Assembly (NCBI GenBank): GCA_031972855.1 | Contig: DALYDY010000001.1 | Span: forward strand, 124,001-188,000 | Origin: JAIXRY01 sp031972855 | GTDB taxonomy: Bacteria > Patescibacteriota > Minisyncoccia > Phycocordibacterales > UBA9973 | Direction of reading: 5' to 3' | Length of the DNA stretch: 64,000 bases | In this document: in pieces, positions 25,511 to 32,339 of the stretch | How positions within the stretch are numbered: position 1 is the first letter of the stretch | How the letters are laid out: each line of letters opens with the position of its first letter | The notes under the pieces: model-generated | The model's input: only the letters and a program-made list of their open reading frames with translations | The model's database searches: none | What the model was told of the DNA's origin: nothing | Program-made: the position numbers and the translations under genes

Positions 25511-27022
25511 ATGAAATATTTTCGACGAATTGTTAATTATTTTTTTTATTCAATAAGAATAAATCGCATTTATCGCGATCACAAAAATTTTAAAAAACTT
25601 CAACAAGAAGAACTTTTTAAGATTATAAATTTAACAAAGGATACAAAGTGGGGGGCATTATATAAATATAATGAAATAAATTCTATAGAAGATTTTCAAA
25701 AAAATGTACCAATTTCAAAATATGAAGAAATAGCACCTTTTATAGAAGAGATGTTAAAGGGTGAAAAAAATATTTTATGGCCTGGCTTTGTTAAAAATTT
25801 TTCAAAATCATCAGGAACAACAAATGCAAAAAGTAAGTATATTCCACTACCTGATATTTCTCTTCAAAAAAATCATTTCAACCAAGGTATGGATATGATA
25901 TCTGTATATCTTTATAACAATAAATATTCTAGAGTACTTTTTGGTAAGACACTCTCTATTACCGGGAGTCTCTCGAATTCTCCTTTTGGTAATACAGATA
26001 TTATGGTTGGAGATGTTTCGGCTGTCATAGCTTCAAACGTTCCAAAATGGGCTCATATTATAAGAACCCCAAAACTATCTACAGCACTACTTTCTGATTG
26101 GAAAGAAAAGGTTGTAAAAATAGTTGACTCTGCTTCAAAAGAAAATGTTGTAGCATTACTTGGTACACCAACCTGGGTTTCTGTTATTTTGAATAGATTG
26201 AATGAAAATACAAATAAGCCTATAAGTGCTTCTTGGAAAAATTTAGAAGTGTTTTTTCATGGAGCTGTTTCTTTTGCTCCATACAAAACTCTTTTTAAAG
26301 AACTTCTTCCTGATAAAAAAATAAATTATGTTGAAGTATATAATGCTTCAGAAGGCTTCTTTGCTTTTTCTGATGATATGGAAAAACCAGAAGAAATGTT
26401 ACTTTGTTTGTCTGGAGTATTTTATGAATTTATTCCACTATCTCTTTTTTCAAAAGGTGAAAGACATGCAGTCTCTTTAAAAGATGTTGAATGTGGTGTT
26501 TCTTATGTTGTTGTAATTACAACATATGGAGGACTTTCTAGATATGTGATTGGAGATACTATATCTTTTGTTAATCTTAATCCTTTTAAAATTATATTTA
26601 CTGGACGTACAAAATATTTTTTAAATGCTTTTGGTGAAGAGTTAGAAGCTTTTCACGTTGAAAAAGCGCTGAAAGAATCACTCCAAAAAACAGGAGGTTC
26701 AATAAAAAATTTTACAGTTGCCCCTCTTTATATGAAGGATAATAAAAGCGGCGCTCATGAATGGCTTATTGAATGGTCATTTGAACCTTCTGATATTTTG
26801 TTATTTGAAAATAGTGTTGATGAAATTATTAAAAACTTGAACTCAGATTATGAGGCAAAAAGAATGAACGATTCTATTTTAGGGAAGCCTGTTTTTAGAT
26901 ATTTACCCGAAAATACTTTTCATAATTGGATGGAAAAGAGGGGAAAGCTCGGAGGTCAGAACAAAGTCCCGATACTTTCAAATAATCGTGAATACGTTGA
27001 TGATATTATAAATACACTTTAA
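25511..27022 (+). CDS. GH3-family acyl-adenylate enzyme
   Basis: 503 residues with the GH3 fold of the adenylate-forming superfamily. The ATP phosphate loop is SSGTTNAKSKYIPL, the acid-binding/ATP motif YNASEGFFAF, and the hinge region FTGRTKYFLNAFGEELEAFHVEKAL. Plant GH3 enzymes join amino acids to hormones; bacterial substrates are unknown. The ATG at 25511 follows TATACT (25494-25499) by 11 bases and lies after the rpsT terminator, so it is preferred over an upstream in-frame ATG. Confidence 0.88.
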   Translation: MKYFRRIVNYFFYSIRINRIYRDHKNFKKLQQEELFKIINLTKDTKWGALYKYNEINSIEDFQKNVPISKYEEIAPFIEEMLKGEKNILWPGFVKNFSKSSGTTNAKSKYIPLPDISLQKNHFNQGMDMISVYLYNNKYSRVLFGKTLSITGSLSNSPFGNTDIMVGDVSAVIASNVPKWAHIIRTPKLSTALLSDWKEKVVKIVDSASKENVVALLGTPTWVSVILNRLNENTNKPISASWKNLEVFFHGAVSFAPYKTLFKELLPDKKINYVEVYNASEGFFAFSDDMEKPEEMLLCLSGVFYEFIPLSLFSKGERHAVSLKDVECGVSYVVVITTYGGLSRYVIGDTISFVNLNPFKIIFTGRTKYFLNAFGEELEAFHVEKALKESLQKTGGSIKNFTVAPLYMKDNKSGAHEWLIEWSFEPSDILLFENSVDEIIKNLNSDYEAKRMNDSILGKPVFRYLPENTFHNWMEKRGKLGGQNKVPILSNNREYVDDIINTL

Positions 27023-27043
27023 ATATGATAAAGTATTAAATAT

Positions 27044-27313
27044 ATGGAAATTTATTTAGAAGAATATTTTGGTTTGGAATGTCCTCACTGTCAGAGGATG
27101 CAAGAACTTTCAAAAAAAGTTGAAAAAGAAATTGGTATAACCATCAATCGTTTTGAGGTTTGGCACAATTATGAAAATATGAAAAAGGTCGAAGATCTCG
27201 ACCCTAAGAACGAATGTGGTGGTGTACCTTTTTTTATAAACAAAAAAACAGGAAAGACTCTTTGTGGGGAAGTTTCTGAAGAGGAAATAAAAAATTGGGC
27301 TCTTGGTAAATAA
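27044..27313 (+). CDS. Small thioredoxin/glutaredoxin-like protein
   Basis: The 89-residue protein has the active-site pattern LECPHCQRM near the N-terminus and a cis-Pro turn (CGGVPFFINKKTGKTLCG). No signal peptide is seen, so it is probably cytoplasmic. A CPHC motif is more common in oxidising or isomerising family members. It is preceded by a TATTAAAT-like -10 region. Confidence 0.8.
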   Translation: MEIYLEEYFGLECPHCQRMQELSKKVEKEIGITINRFEVWHNYENMKKVEDLDPKNECGGVPFFINKKTGKTLCGEVSEEEIKNWALGK

Positions 27314-27331
27314 GGTATATACTTTTTATAT

Positions 27332-27865
27332 ATGAACCAACCTCACAAAACACATTTTATAGGTACAATACTGATTACTTTCTTTATTATTCTATTGACC
27401 GCTATTTTTTTAATAATGAAGAATAGAGTTATTACCGAAGACATTGTTATTGTTCCTGTTCAAGAAAAACCAATAAGTACTGTAGTAGATAAAACTAAAA
27501 GTAATTGCGGTATAACAGTCACTAGTCCAATGATTAGTGATAAATTTAATGATATTAAAAAAGTTTCAGTGATTGTAGATAATACTAAGAGGGTTGAGCT
27601 TGGATGTGGTTGGACTGTATTTGAAGCTCAAGCTGGAACATTTAAATTCTTTGATTCAAACAATGAAGAAATTGCAAATGGAATATTGATGGCTGAAAAT
27701 GGTGCGGATTGGATGACATCTCTTCCTGTGATATATGAAGGGGAAATAAAAATAATTGATATTAAAAAATCTATAAAAGAAGGTATAGGTAAACTTGTTA
27801 TTACAGAAGATGATCCAAGTGGAGAAAAAATTCCTCAAACTGTTGAAATCCCTGTGAAGTTTTAG
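27332..27865 (+). CDS. Membrane-anchored Gmad2-like protein
   Basis: 177 residues. One N-terminal membrane helix is followed by a short linker and a beta-sandwich with the Gmad2 (immunoglobulin-like) pattern: CGITVTSPMISDKF..., then GTFKFFDSNNEEIANGILMA..DWMT and GKLVITEDDPSGE. Such domains occur on exported envelope proteins. TATACT (27318-27323) lies 8 bases before the ATG. Confidence 0.7.
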   Translation: MNQPHKTHFIGTILITFFIILLTAIFLIMKNRVITEDIVIVPVQEKPISTVVDKTKSNCGITVTSPMISDKFNDIKKVSVIVDNTKRVELGCGWTVFEAQAGTFKFFDSNNEEIANGILMAENGADWMTSLPVIYEGEIKIIDIKKSIKEGIGKLVITEDDPSGEKIPQTVEIPVKF

Positions 27866-27885
27866 ATAAATAAAAACCCTATTTG

Positions 27886-27914
27886 TTGACAAAAATGTTT
27901 ATATAGTATATAAT
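27886..27914 (+). promoter_or_regulatory. Consensus promoter of the sigma-like gene pair
   Basis: Perfect TTGACA (27886-27891), 17-base spacer, perfect TATAAT (27909-27914), and an 18-base A-rich leader. It is among the strongest housekeeping promoters in the window. Confidence 0.85.
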
Positions 27915-27932
27915 ACAAAAAATTAACAAAAA

Positions 27933-28454
27933 ATGAATAAACTTATTAACGAAACAGGAGAAGTTTTTACTGAGCGTACTTATTGCATAAATGCATATTT
28001 ACGCGATATTGAAAAAATTCCTGTACTTAATAAGGTAGAGGAATTAGGATTGGTTCAAAAAGCCAGAGAAGGAGATGAAATGGCAAGAATGGTTTTAATT
28101 GTATGTAATTTGAAATTAGCTTTTAGAATTGCAAAAAAATACTATTCTCCAAAAATATCTTTTCATGATTTATTTTGTGAATCAAACGAAGGATTAATAA
28201 AGGGGGTGGATAGGGTAATATCTAAGTGGGATTCTTCTCGTGGCTTTAGAATAACAGCTCTTGCTATTTATTCTATTTACGGTCAACTGGTTAATAATTT
28301 TGATTTTTTAAAAGATCAAATAAAGTTACCTTATTCTGTTGCTAAGATAATTCGAGAAAGAAAAAAAGTTTTTAAAGAGTTGCAATCAAAAAATTGTTGT
28401 GATCCATCAGAACAAATGGTTCTTGAAAATTATCAGAGAAAGATATTTTTTTAG
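27933..28454 (+). CDS. Sigma-70-like factor, regions 1.2-2/3 (first frame)
   Basis: 173 residues. The sequence YLRDIEKIPVLNKVEELGLVQKAREGDEMARMVLIVCNLKLAFRIAKKY matches sigma region 1.2/2.1, and SFHDLFCESNEGLIKGVDR matches 2.2. Region 2.4, usually FSTYATWWIRQ, is replaced by FRITALAIYSIYGQL, so -10 recognition is probably altered. The frame stops at TAG (28452-28454) directly after a run of seven T. Adding one T would join it to the next frame. Confidence 0.75.
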   Translation: MNKLINETGEVFTERTYCINAYLRDIEKIPVLNKVEELGLVQKAREGDEMARMVLIVCNLKLAFRIAKKYYSPKISFHDLFCESNEGLIKGVDRVISKWDSSRGFRITALAIYSIYGQLVNNFDFLKDQIKLPYSVAKIIRERKKVFKELQSKNCCDPSEQMVLENYQRKIFF

Positions 28455-28465
28455 ATAGGAGTCTA

Positions 28466-28912
28466 TTGATGATTCAAGAAGGACTTGAATTTGTTTATGA
28501 AAACAACGTTTCATTTTTTAGTACTGAAGAATGTTCAAATTTATTAATTCAAAAAGAGTTATTCATTGCTGATGAAGATTTTTCAGCAGATCATTTTGTA
28601 GAAAAAGAAGATTTGAAAACAGATACATTAAGATCTCTTAGTTTCTTAACAGAAAAAGAATTTATAGTTGTTAGTCTGTATTATGGAATTGAATCTGAGA
28701 AACTTTTTAAACTTGTTTCTGGTATTAATAAAAATATTGGAATTGAAATAAAAAATAAGTTTCAAAATCCAGAACACGAAGGACTAACTCTTGAGGAAAT
28801 TTCTGGAATCATTCCTTTTACAGTGGAGAGGATTAGGCAGATAAAAGAAAAAGGAGTAAGAAGACTTAGACAATCTAGGGTTTCTGGTGTTTTGAGAAAA
28901 TATTTAGGATAG
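28466..28912 (+). CDS. Sigma-70-like factor, region 4 (second frame)
   Basis: The C-terminal half contains a complete region 4: LTEKEFIVVSLYYGI and the helix-turn-helix LTLEEISGIIPFTVERIRQIKEKGVRRLR, which contacts the -35 element. The frame is open back to the T7 run at 28446-28452, giving FLDRSLLMIQEGLEF, and has only a TTG/ATG start near 28466-28469. It is either the second half of one gene separated by a frameshift or a separately translated region-4 protein. Confidence 0.75.
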   Translation: MMIQEGLEFVYENNVSFFSTEECSNLLIQKELFIADEDFSADHFVEKEDLKTDTLRSLSFLTEKEFIVVSLYYGIESEKLFKLVSGINKNIGIEIKNKFQNPEHEGLTLEEISGIIPFTVERIRQIKEKGVRRLRQSRVSGVLRKYLG

Positions 28913-28938
28913 TCCCGCAGAAATGCGGGATTTTTTTT
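28913..28938 (+). terminator. Terminator of sigma-like unit
   Basis: TCCCGCA/TGCGGGA hairpin with a GAAA loop and eight T. Confidence 0.9.
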
Positions 28939-28953
28939 GTACTCTAGTTATGT

Positions 28954-29128
28954 ACGCGAGTAAAGTAGATTGCTCTCGGTAGAAATCTCGCTACACTAAA
29001 GGTACTGCGATTTAAACAGGTTGATTAAAATCTAATAAATCGGGAGCCTACGGTCGCGGGTGAGTTTCAATCTCACTTCGTTCAATAATGAAACTCCTTT
29101 CGATTCCTAACAAAAATAAAGTAGTTCA
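28954..29128 (+). repeat. Degenerate tRNA-associated repeat block
   Basis: 28954-28978 is a hairpin sequence (ACGCGAGTAAAGTAGATTGC...) very close to that at 29216-29240. It runs straight into CTCTCGGTAG, the complement of the tRNA-Arg 3' end. Further fragments (GAGCCTACGGTCG, CGATTCC at 29101-29107) echo the better-kept element at 29129. No gene is seen here. Confidence 0.55.
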
Positions 29129-29240
29129 CGGAATCGCCTCTCCCTTTGGTCGAAACGCACAATTTTTATAATCACTCCGTTCTTTAAAAATTGGCGCCTA
29201 CGGTTCGATTCCTACACGCGAGCAAAGCAGATTGCTCGCT
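29129..29240 (+). repeat. tRNA-associated repeat element, Arg copy with hairpin insert
   Basis: It shares its ends with the element at 21610 (GGAATCGCCTCTCCCTTTGG ... GGCGCCTACGGTTCGATTCC) but has a different A/T middle. The tRNA-like T-arm ending in CCTAC is followed by a 25-base palindromic insert (29216-29240, stem GCGAGCAA/TTGCTCGC) and then by CGAGAGCA, the tRNA-Arg acceptor 3' strand. Confidence 0.7.
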
Positions 29241-29295
29241 CGAGAGCACAAAGAGAAAAGCCTCCCTATGGGAGGCTTTTCTCTTTGTGCTCTCG
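29241..29295 (-). terminator. Long hairpin fused to the tRNA-Arg acceptor end
   Basis: A 26-bp perfect stem with a 3-base loop. On the minus strand the first seven bases of the stem are the tRNA acceptor 3' strand itself, so terminator folding and tRNA folding compete for the same bases. The stem has A/T-rich internal tracts rather than a terminal uridine run. Confidence 0.7.
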
Positions 29296-29359
29296 GTAGG
29301 AATCGAACCTACATCGCAACTTCCGCAAAGTTGCGTCCTATCCATTGAACGACGAGAGC
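29288..29359 (-). tRNA. tRNA-Arg (GCG)
   Basis: Complete 72-nt cloverleaf: acceptor GCTCTCG/CGAGAGC with discriminator A, anticodon stem CAACT/AGTTG, loop TTGCGGA giving anticodon GCG, T-arm GGTTCGATTCC. Most bacteria read CGC/CGU with an ACG anticodon edited to ICG; GCG makes that editing unnecessary. Confidence 0.9.
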
Positions 29360-29397
29360 AGATTGATAACATATATCAATAGTAAGTAATATACAGT

Positions 29398-29424
29398 AAA
29401 AAACCCTTTTTGAAAAGGGTTTTT
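29398..29424. terminator. Terminator at 29.4 kb
   Basis: AAAAACCC.../GGGTTTTT stem placed after the small membrane-protein gene on the minus strand. Confidence 0.7.
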
Positions 29425-29437
29425 AAATATTCTTTAT

Positions 29438-29905
29438 TTATATACCAAAATAATCAAAAAGTCTTTCAGCAACACTCTCCATTAGAGCCTCTTCTTTTTT
29501 TGTATAGGATCCAACAACTTTAACTAAGTCCTCTTCATTTATATTAATAATAGGAAAAGATACGATTCTGTTTATACCAACATTACGACTAATAAGAAGA
29601 AGTCTCTCATCTTTTCTTGTAACAATATTGTAATTTAGAATATTGTTCCACAGTATGTACTCTTCATTTATTGAAATTCCTTTTTCATTGATTTCAAAAT
29701 CAGTAATATTCGGCTCCTTGTGTGCTGTAAATATTATAAGAGATCCAGAGATTAAAATAAAAATTCCAAAAAGAAAGTTTGAATAGAAAAAAGATGCAAT
29801 CGATCCAGCGATAACTATAATTCCCATAGCCCAATACCAATCAATGCTTTTAGGTTTGAATTGGTAGGGAAGAGCGCTCCAAGATATAGACGGTTTTTGT
29901 TCCAT
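29438..29905 (-). CDS. Hypothetical membrane protein with PH-like tail
   Basis: 155 residues. Two closely spaced membrane helices (WAMGIIVIAGSIASFFY, LFGIFILISGSLIIFT) are followed by a cytoplasmic beta-rich domain (ITDFEINEKGISINEEYILWNNILNYNIV), similar in layout to bacterial PH-domain membrane proteins. No family is certain. It diverges from the EamA-like gene. Confidence 0.6.
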   Translation of the reverse strand: MEQKPSISWSALPYQFKPKSIDWYWAMGIIVIAGSIASFFYSNFLFGIFILISGSLIIFTAHKEPNITDFEINEKGISINEEYILWNNILNYNIVTRKDERLLLISRNVGINRIVSFPIININEEDLVKVVGSYTKKEEALMESVAERLFDYFGI

Positions 29906-29958
29906 ATATGTATTGTAGCAATAATTTAATTATTAACAGGTGGAAAAATAGTTGCAAC

Positions 29959-30408
29959 ATGTTACTATGGTTTTCTATGTGGATTATTTTTGCTTTAGGT
30001 GCTTCTGTATTTTGGGGAATGACTTATGTATTGAATGAAGAAATATATAAGAAAATTTCTGTTACAACATCTCTTGCTGTTGCTTCTTTGTTTATCTTTA
30101 TAATAATGACAATTGTTTCGTATTTAAATAATACATTAAAAACAGACTTAGCTTCTATTGTTTCTTCAAAAAGGACTTTCCTATATGTTTGTGCTGGAAT
30201 AGTAACTCTTCTTATTGCTGAGCTTTTTATTGGGTTTTCTATAACACACAAAAGCGCTGTTTTAGCGGGGCTTGTAGAAATTTCATATCCAATATTCATA
30301 GCTTTGTTTAGTTATCTTCTTTTTAAAAATCATATAAGTATACCTACTATATTAGGGGCTATATTTATTTTTGGAGGAATATTTATAACTTACTATTTTA
30401 ATAAATAG
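29959..30408 (+). CDS. EamA/DMT-family membrane protein, single domain
   Basis: 149 residues from the preferred ATG at 29959 (the upstream frame adds a polar stretch unlike a membrane protein). Five predicted helices include ALGASVFWGMTYVLNE at the start and AVLAGLVEISYPIFIALFSYLLF followed by LGAIFIFGGIFITYYF, the usual end of an EamA repeat. Full transporters have two repeats, so this one would have to dimerise. The substrate is unknown. Confidence 0.75.
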   Translation: MLLWFSMWIIFALGASVFWGMTYVLNEEIYKKISVTTSLAVASLFIFIIMTIVSYLNNTLKTDLASIVSSKRTFLYVCAGIVTLLIAELFIGFSITHKSAVLAGLVEISYPIFIALFSYLLFKNHISIPTILGAIFIFGGIFITYYFNK

Positions 30409-30452
30409 AAAATCGTAGTACAAAATATTAGTATTTGTTATATTTATTAAAT

Positions 30453-30977
30453 ATGAAAAGGATTTTTATTGTTTTAATTTCACTTATTATTGTTGGTGCT
30501 ATTTTTTATATCTTAAAAACTAAAGAATTATTTGTTCCAATTGCTAAAAGTGTGACAATTGACCATATTTTAATAGAAAAAAGTAATCGCGTTATGAGTG
30601 TTTATAGTAAAGGTGAACTCATAAAAACATATAAAGTCTCACTCGGCTCTAATTCAAAAGGTCCAAAACAATTTGAAGGTGACAAGAAAACTCCTGAAGG
30701 TGTCTATTTTATTGATAGTAAAAACTCTAACAGTAGTTTTCATAAAAATTTGGGAATTTCTTATCCCAATCAAGATGATAAAAAATTTGCCGAATCTCAA
30801 GGAAAAAATCCTGGTGGCGACATAAAAATTCATGGCCTTATGAATGGGTTTGGATTTATTGGTGAATTACATAGATTATTTGATTGGACGTCCGGATGTA
30901 TAGCTGTGACTAATCAGGAGATTGATGAATTGTACGAACATGTTTCAGTTGGTGCTAAGTTTGAAATTAGAGAATAG
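30453..30977 (+). CDS. L,D-transpeptidase (YkuD domain)
   Basis: 174 residues from the ATG at 30453, which directly starts the signal/anchor helix (RIFIVLISLIIVGAIFYIL). The YkuD domain carries the active-site motif HGLMNG ... TSGCIAV with catalytic Cys and His. It forms or edits 3-3 peptidoglycan crosslinks or attaches proteins outside the membrane, and complements the class A PBP at 3.9-6.4 kb. Confidence 0.9.
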   Translation: MKRIFIVLISLIIVGAIFYILKTKELFVPIAKSVTIDHILIEKSNRVMSVYSKGELIKTYKVSLGSNSKGPKQFEGDKKTPEGVYFIDSKNSNSSFHKNLGISYPNQDDKKFAESQGKNPGGDIKIHGLMNGFGFIGELHRLFDWTSGCIAVTNQEIDELYEHVSVGAKFEIRE

Positions 30978-30990
30978 TCTTATTAAAAAT

Positions 30991-31016
30991 AAATAAAACC
31001 CTTTCGGGTTTTATTT
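30991..31016 (+). terminator. Terminator after L,D-transpeptidase gene
   Basis: AAATAAAACCC/GGGTTTTATTT with a four-base loop and following T residues. Confidence 0.85.
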
Positions 31017-31020
31017 ATTT

Positions 31021-31240
31021 TGTTGCGGAAGAGGTGAGATTCGCCTTCGACTAAAAATATTGCCGTCGCATATATTTTTGTCTAGGCACCGGCTCGAAAA
31101 ATTTTCTGCTGAAAATTTTATACTCCGCTGTTCTAAAGTCCATCAAGGCATTAAAATGGACACCTGTGGACGGCCCGGCTCAGTCTCTGACTTTGTCAGG
31201 CTTCGCGGTCTGCGCCTTTCGAATCCTCCCAACCTTACCG
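31021..31240. repeat. GC-richer block adjoining tRNA-Ser
   Basis: No gene is supported. The block holds several small inverted repeats and ends with a T-arm-like motif (TCGAATCCTCC, 31219-31229) close to the tRNA-Ser T-arm (TTCGAATCC). It is in opposite orientation to the tRNA, the same relation as the better preserved elements at tRNA-Lys and tRNA-Arg. Translations across it are products of the repeat and tRNA sequence. Confidence 0.45.
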
Positions 31241-31242
31241 AA

Positions 31243-31282
31243 AACAAAATCACCCGACACTTTTGTGTCGGGTTCATTTGTT
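31243..31282 (-). terminator. Terminator of tRNA-Ser
   Basis: ACCCGACAC/GTGTCGGGT core stem extended by A/T pairs. It lies between the repeat block and tRNA-Ser. Confidence 0.7.
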
Positions 31283-31286
31283 TTTG

Positions 31287-31373
31287 CGGAGGCGGGGGGA
31301 TTCGAACTCCCGGACCCCGTAAAGGGTCTCCTGTTTTCAAGACAGGTGCCTTCAACCACTCAGCCACACCTCC
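31287..31373 (-). tRNA. tRNA-Ser (TGA)
   Basis: An 87-nt class II tRNA with acceptor GGAGGTG/CGCCTCC, discriminator G, anticodon loop CTTGAAA (TGA) and a long variable arm (GACCC..GGGTC). Confidence 0.93.
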
Positions 31374-31464
31374 ATGTATATTACGTTTTTGGTTGAACGT
31401 TTAAGTACTATATCAAAAATATGACAAGAGAGCAATATTCAAAATACTATGATAGGATATCTAT

Positions 31465-31887
31465 ATGAAGTCTTTAGGAATTGATTATGGAACAAAAAAG
31501 GTTGGTTTTGCTATGTCTGACAATGATGGTATTATGGCTTTTCCTTTAAAAATAATAAAAAATGATGAAAATTTAATAAAAAATATTTTAGATATAATTA
31601 GTGAAAATAATATAGAAATAATATTTGTCGGTAAGTCTATTTCGCAAACAGGGGAGAATAATAATGTTCAAAAAGATATTGAAAAGTTTCTAGAAAGATT
31701 AAAAGAAGAAATAAATATACCAATCAAGACTGTCATAGAATCTTTTACTAGTAGTCATTCCAGATATGGTTCTGATAAAAGTTCTTTTAATGATAGGAAG
31801 ACAAAACAATTAAATGATGGACTTGTAGATGCAAAAGCTGCAACACTTATTTTACAGAGAGGTTTAGAAACTATTAAAAATTTATAA
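31465..31887 (+). CDS. ruvX: RuvX/YqgF-family nuclease
   Basis: The 140-residue RNase H-like protein begins SLGIDYGTKKVGFAMSDNDG with the first catalytic Asp. It has FVGKSISQTGE in the middle and a C-terminal acidic residue in NDGLVDAKAATLIL. YqgF functions in 16S rRNA 5'-end processing and has been proposed as a backup Holliday junction resolvase. Confidence 0.9.
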   Translation: MKSLGIDYGTKKVGFAMSDNDGIMAFPLKIIKNDENLIKNILDIISENNIEIIFVGKSISQTGENNNVQKDIEKFLERLKEEINIPIKTVIESFTSSHSRYGSDKSSFNDRKTKQLNDGLVDAKAATLILQRGLETIKNL

Positions 31888-31900
31888 TTTAAAAAATAAT

Positions 31901-32242
31901 ATGATAACAATTGATGATTTTGCAAAATTAGAAATAAAATTAGGAAAAATTTTGAGCGCAGAGCTTGTGGAAGGTTCTGATAAATTAGTTTTATTTAATA
32001 TTGATCTTGGAGAAGAAACAGGTCCAAGACAAATCCTCTCTGGCGTGCGTGCTTATTTTCCAGACGAGCAAATGTTGGTAGGGAAGACTGTTCCTGTTAT
32101 TGCAAACCTAGAACCTAGAACAATTAGAGGACATATTTCAAATGGAATGATTTTGTATGGAATACAAAAAGATGAAGAGGGTGAAATTCTAACGACTCTT
32201 GAACCAAATAAAGAATTACTTCCTGGATCTTTGGTTAGTTAA
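31901..32242 (+). CDS. tRNA-binding OB-fold protein (MetRS C-domain/CsaA-like)
   Basis: 113 residues forming an Arc1p/EMAP-type tRNA-binding domain: FAKLEIKLGKILSAELVEGSDKLVLFNIDLGE, then RQILSGVRAYF and PRTIRGHISNGMILYG. It is the domain found at the C-terminus of methionyl-tRNA synthetase or free-standing as CsaA. Here it stands alone, 13 bases after ruvX, and may act in trans on a synthetase. Confidence 0.88.
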   Translation: MITIDDFAKLEIKLGKILSAELVEGSDKLVLFNIDLGEETGPRQILSGVRAYFPDEQMLVGKTVPVIANLEPRTIRGHISNGMILYGIQKDEEGEILTTLEPNKELLPGSLVS

Positions 32243-32244
32243 TT

Positions 32245-32288
32245 AAAACCCCGCGAGACAATAAAATTTTATTGTCTCGCGGGGTTTT
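32245..32288. terminator. Perfect 44-base palindromic terminator
   Basis: AAAACCCCGCGAGACAATAA... mirrors itself exactly over 44 bases and is followed by further T. It separates the ruvX unit from the pilus genes. Confidence 0.9.
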
Positions 32289-32339
32289 TCATTACTTTCT
32301 CTTTAGAATAAAAAATTTAATTGCTATAATAAAAGAGTA

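Noticed and set aside
29184..29382. Two opposed open frames of about 60 codons over tRNA-Arg
   Set aside because: They read through the tRNA and its long hairpin; the opposed frames mirror the palindrome.
31060..31404. Open frames of 74-114 codons across the tRNA-Ser region on both strands
   Set aside because: Their sequence is the translation of the tRNA and the adjoining repeat block (for example GIRTPGPRKG from the tRNA-Ser T-arm and variable arm); no start signals or family resemblance.
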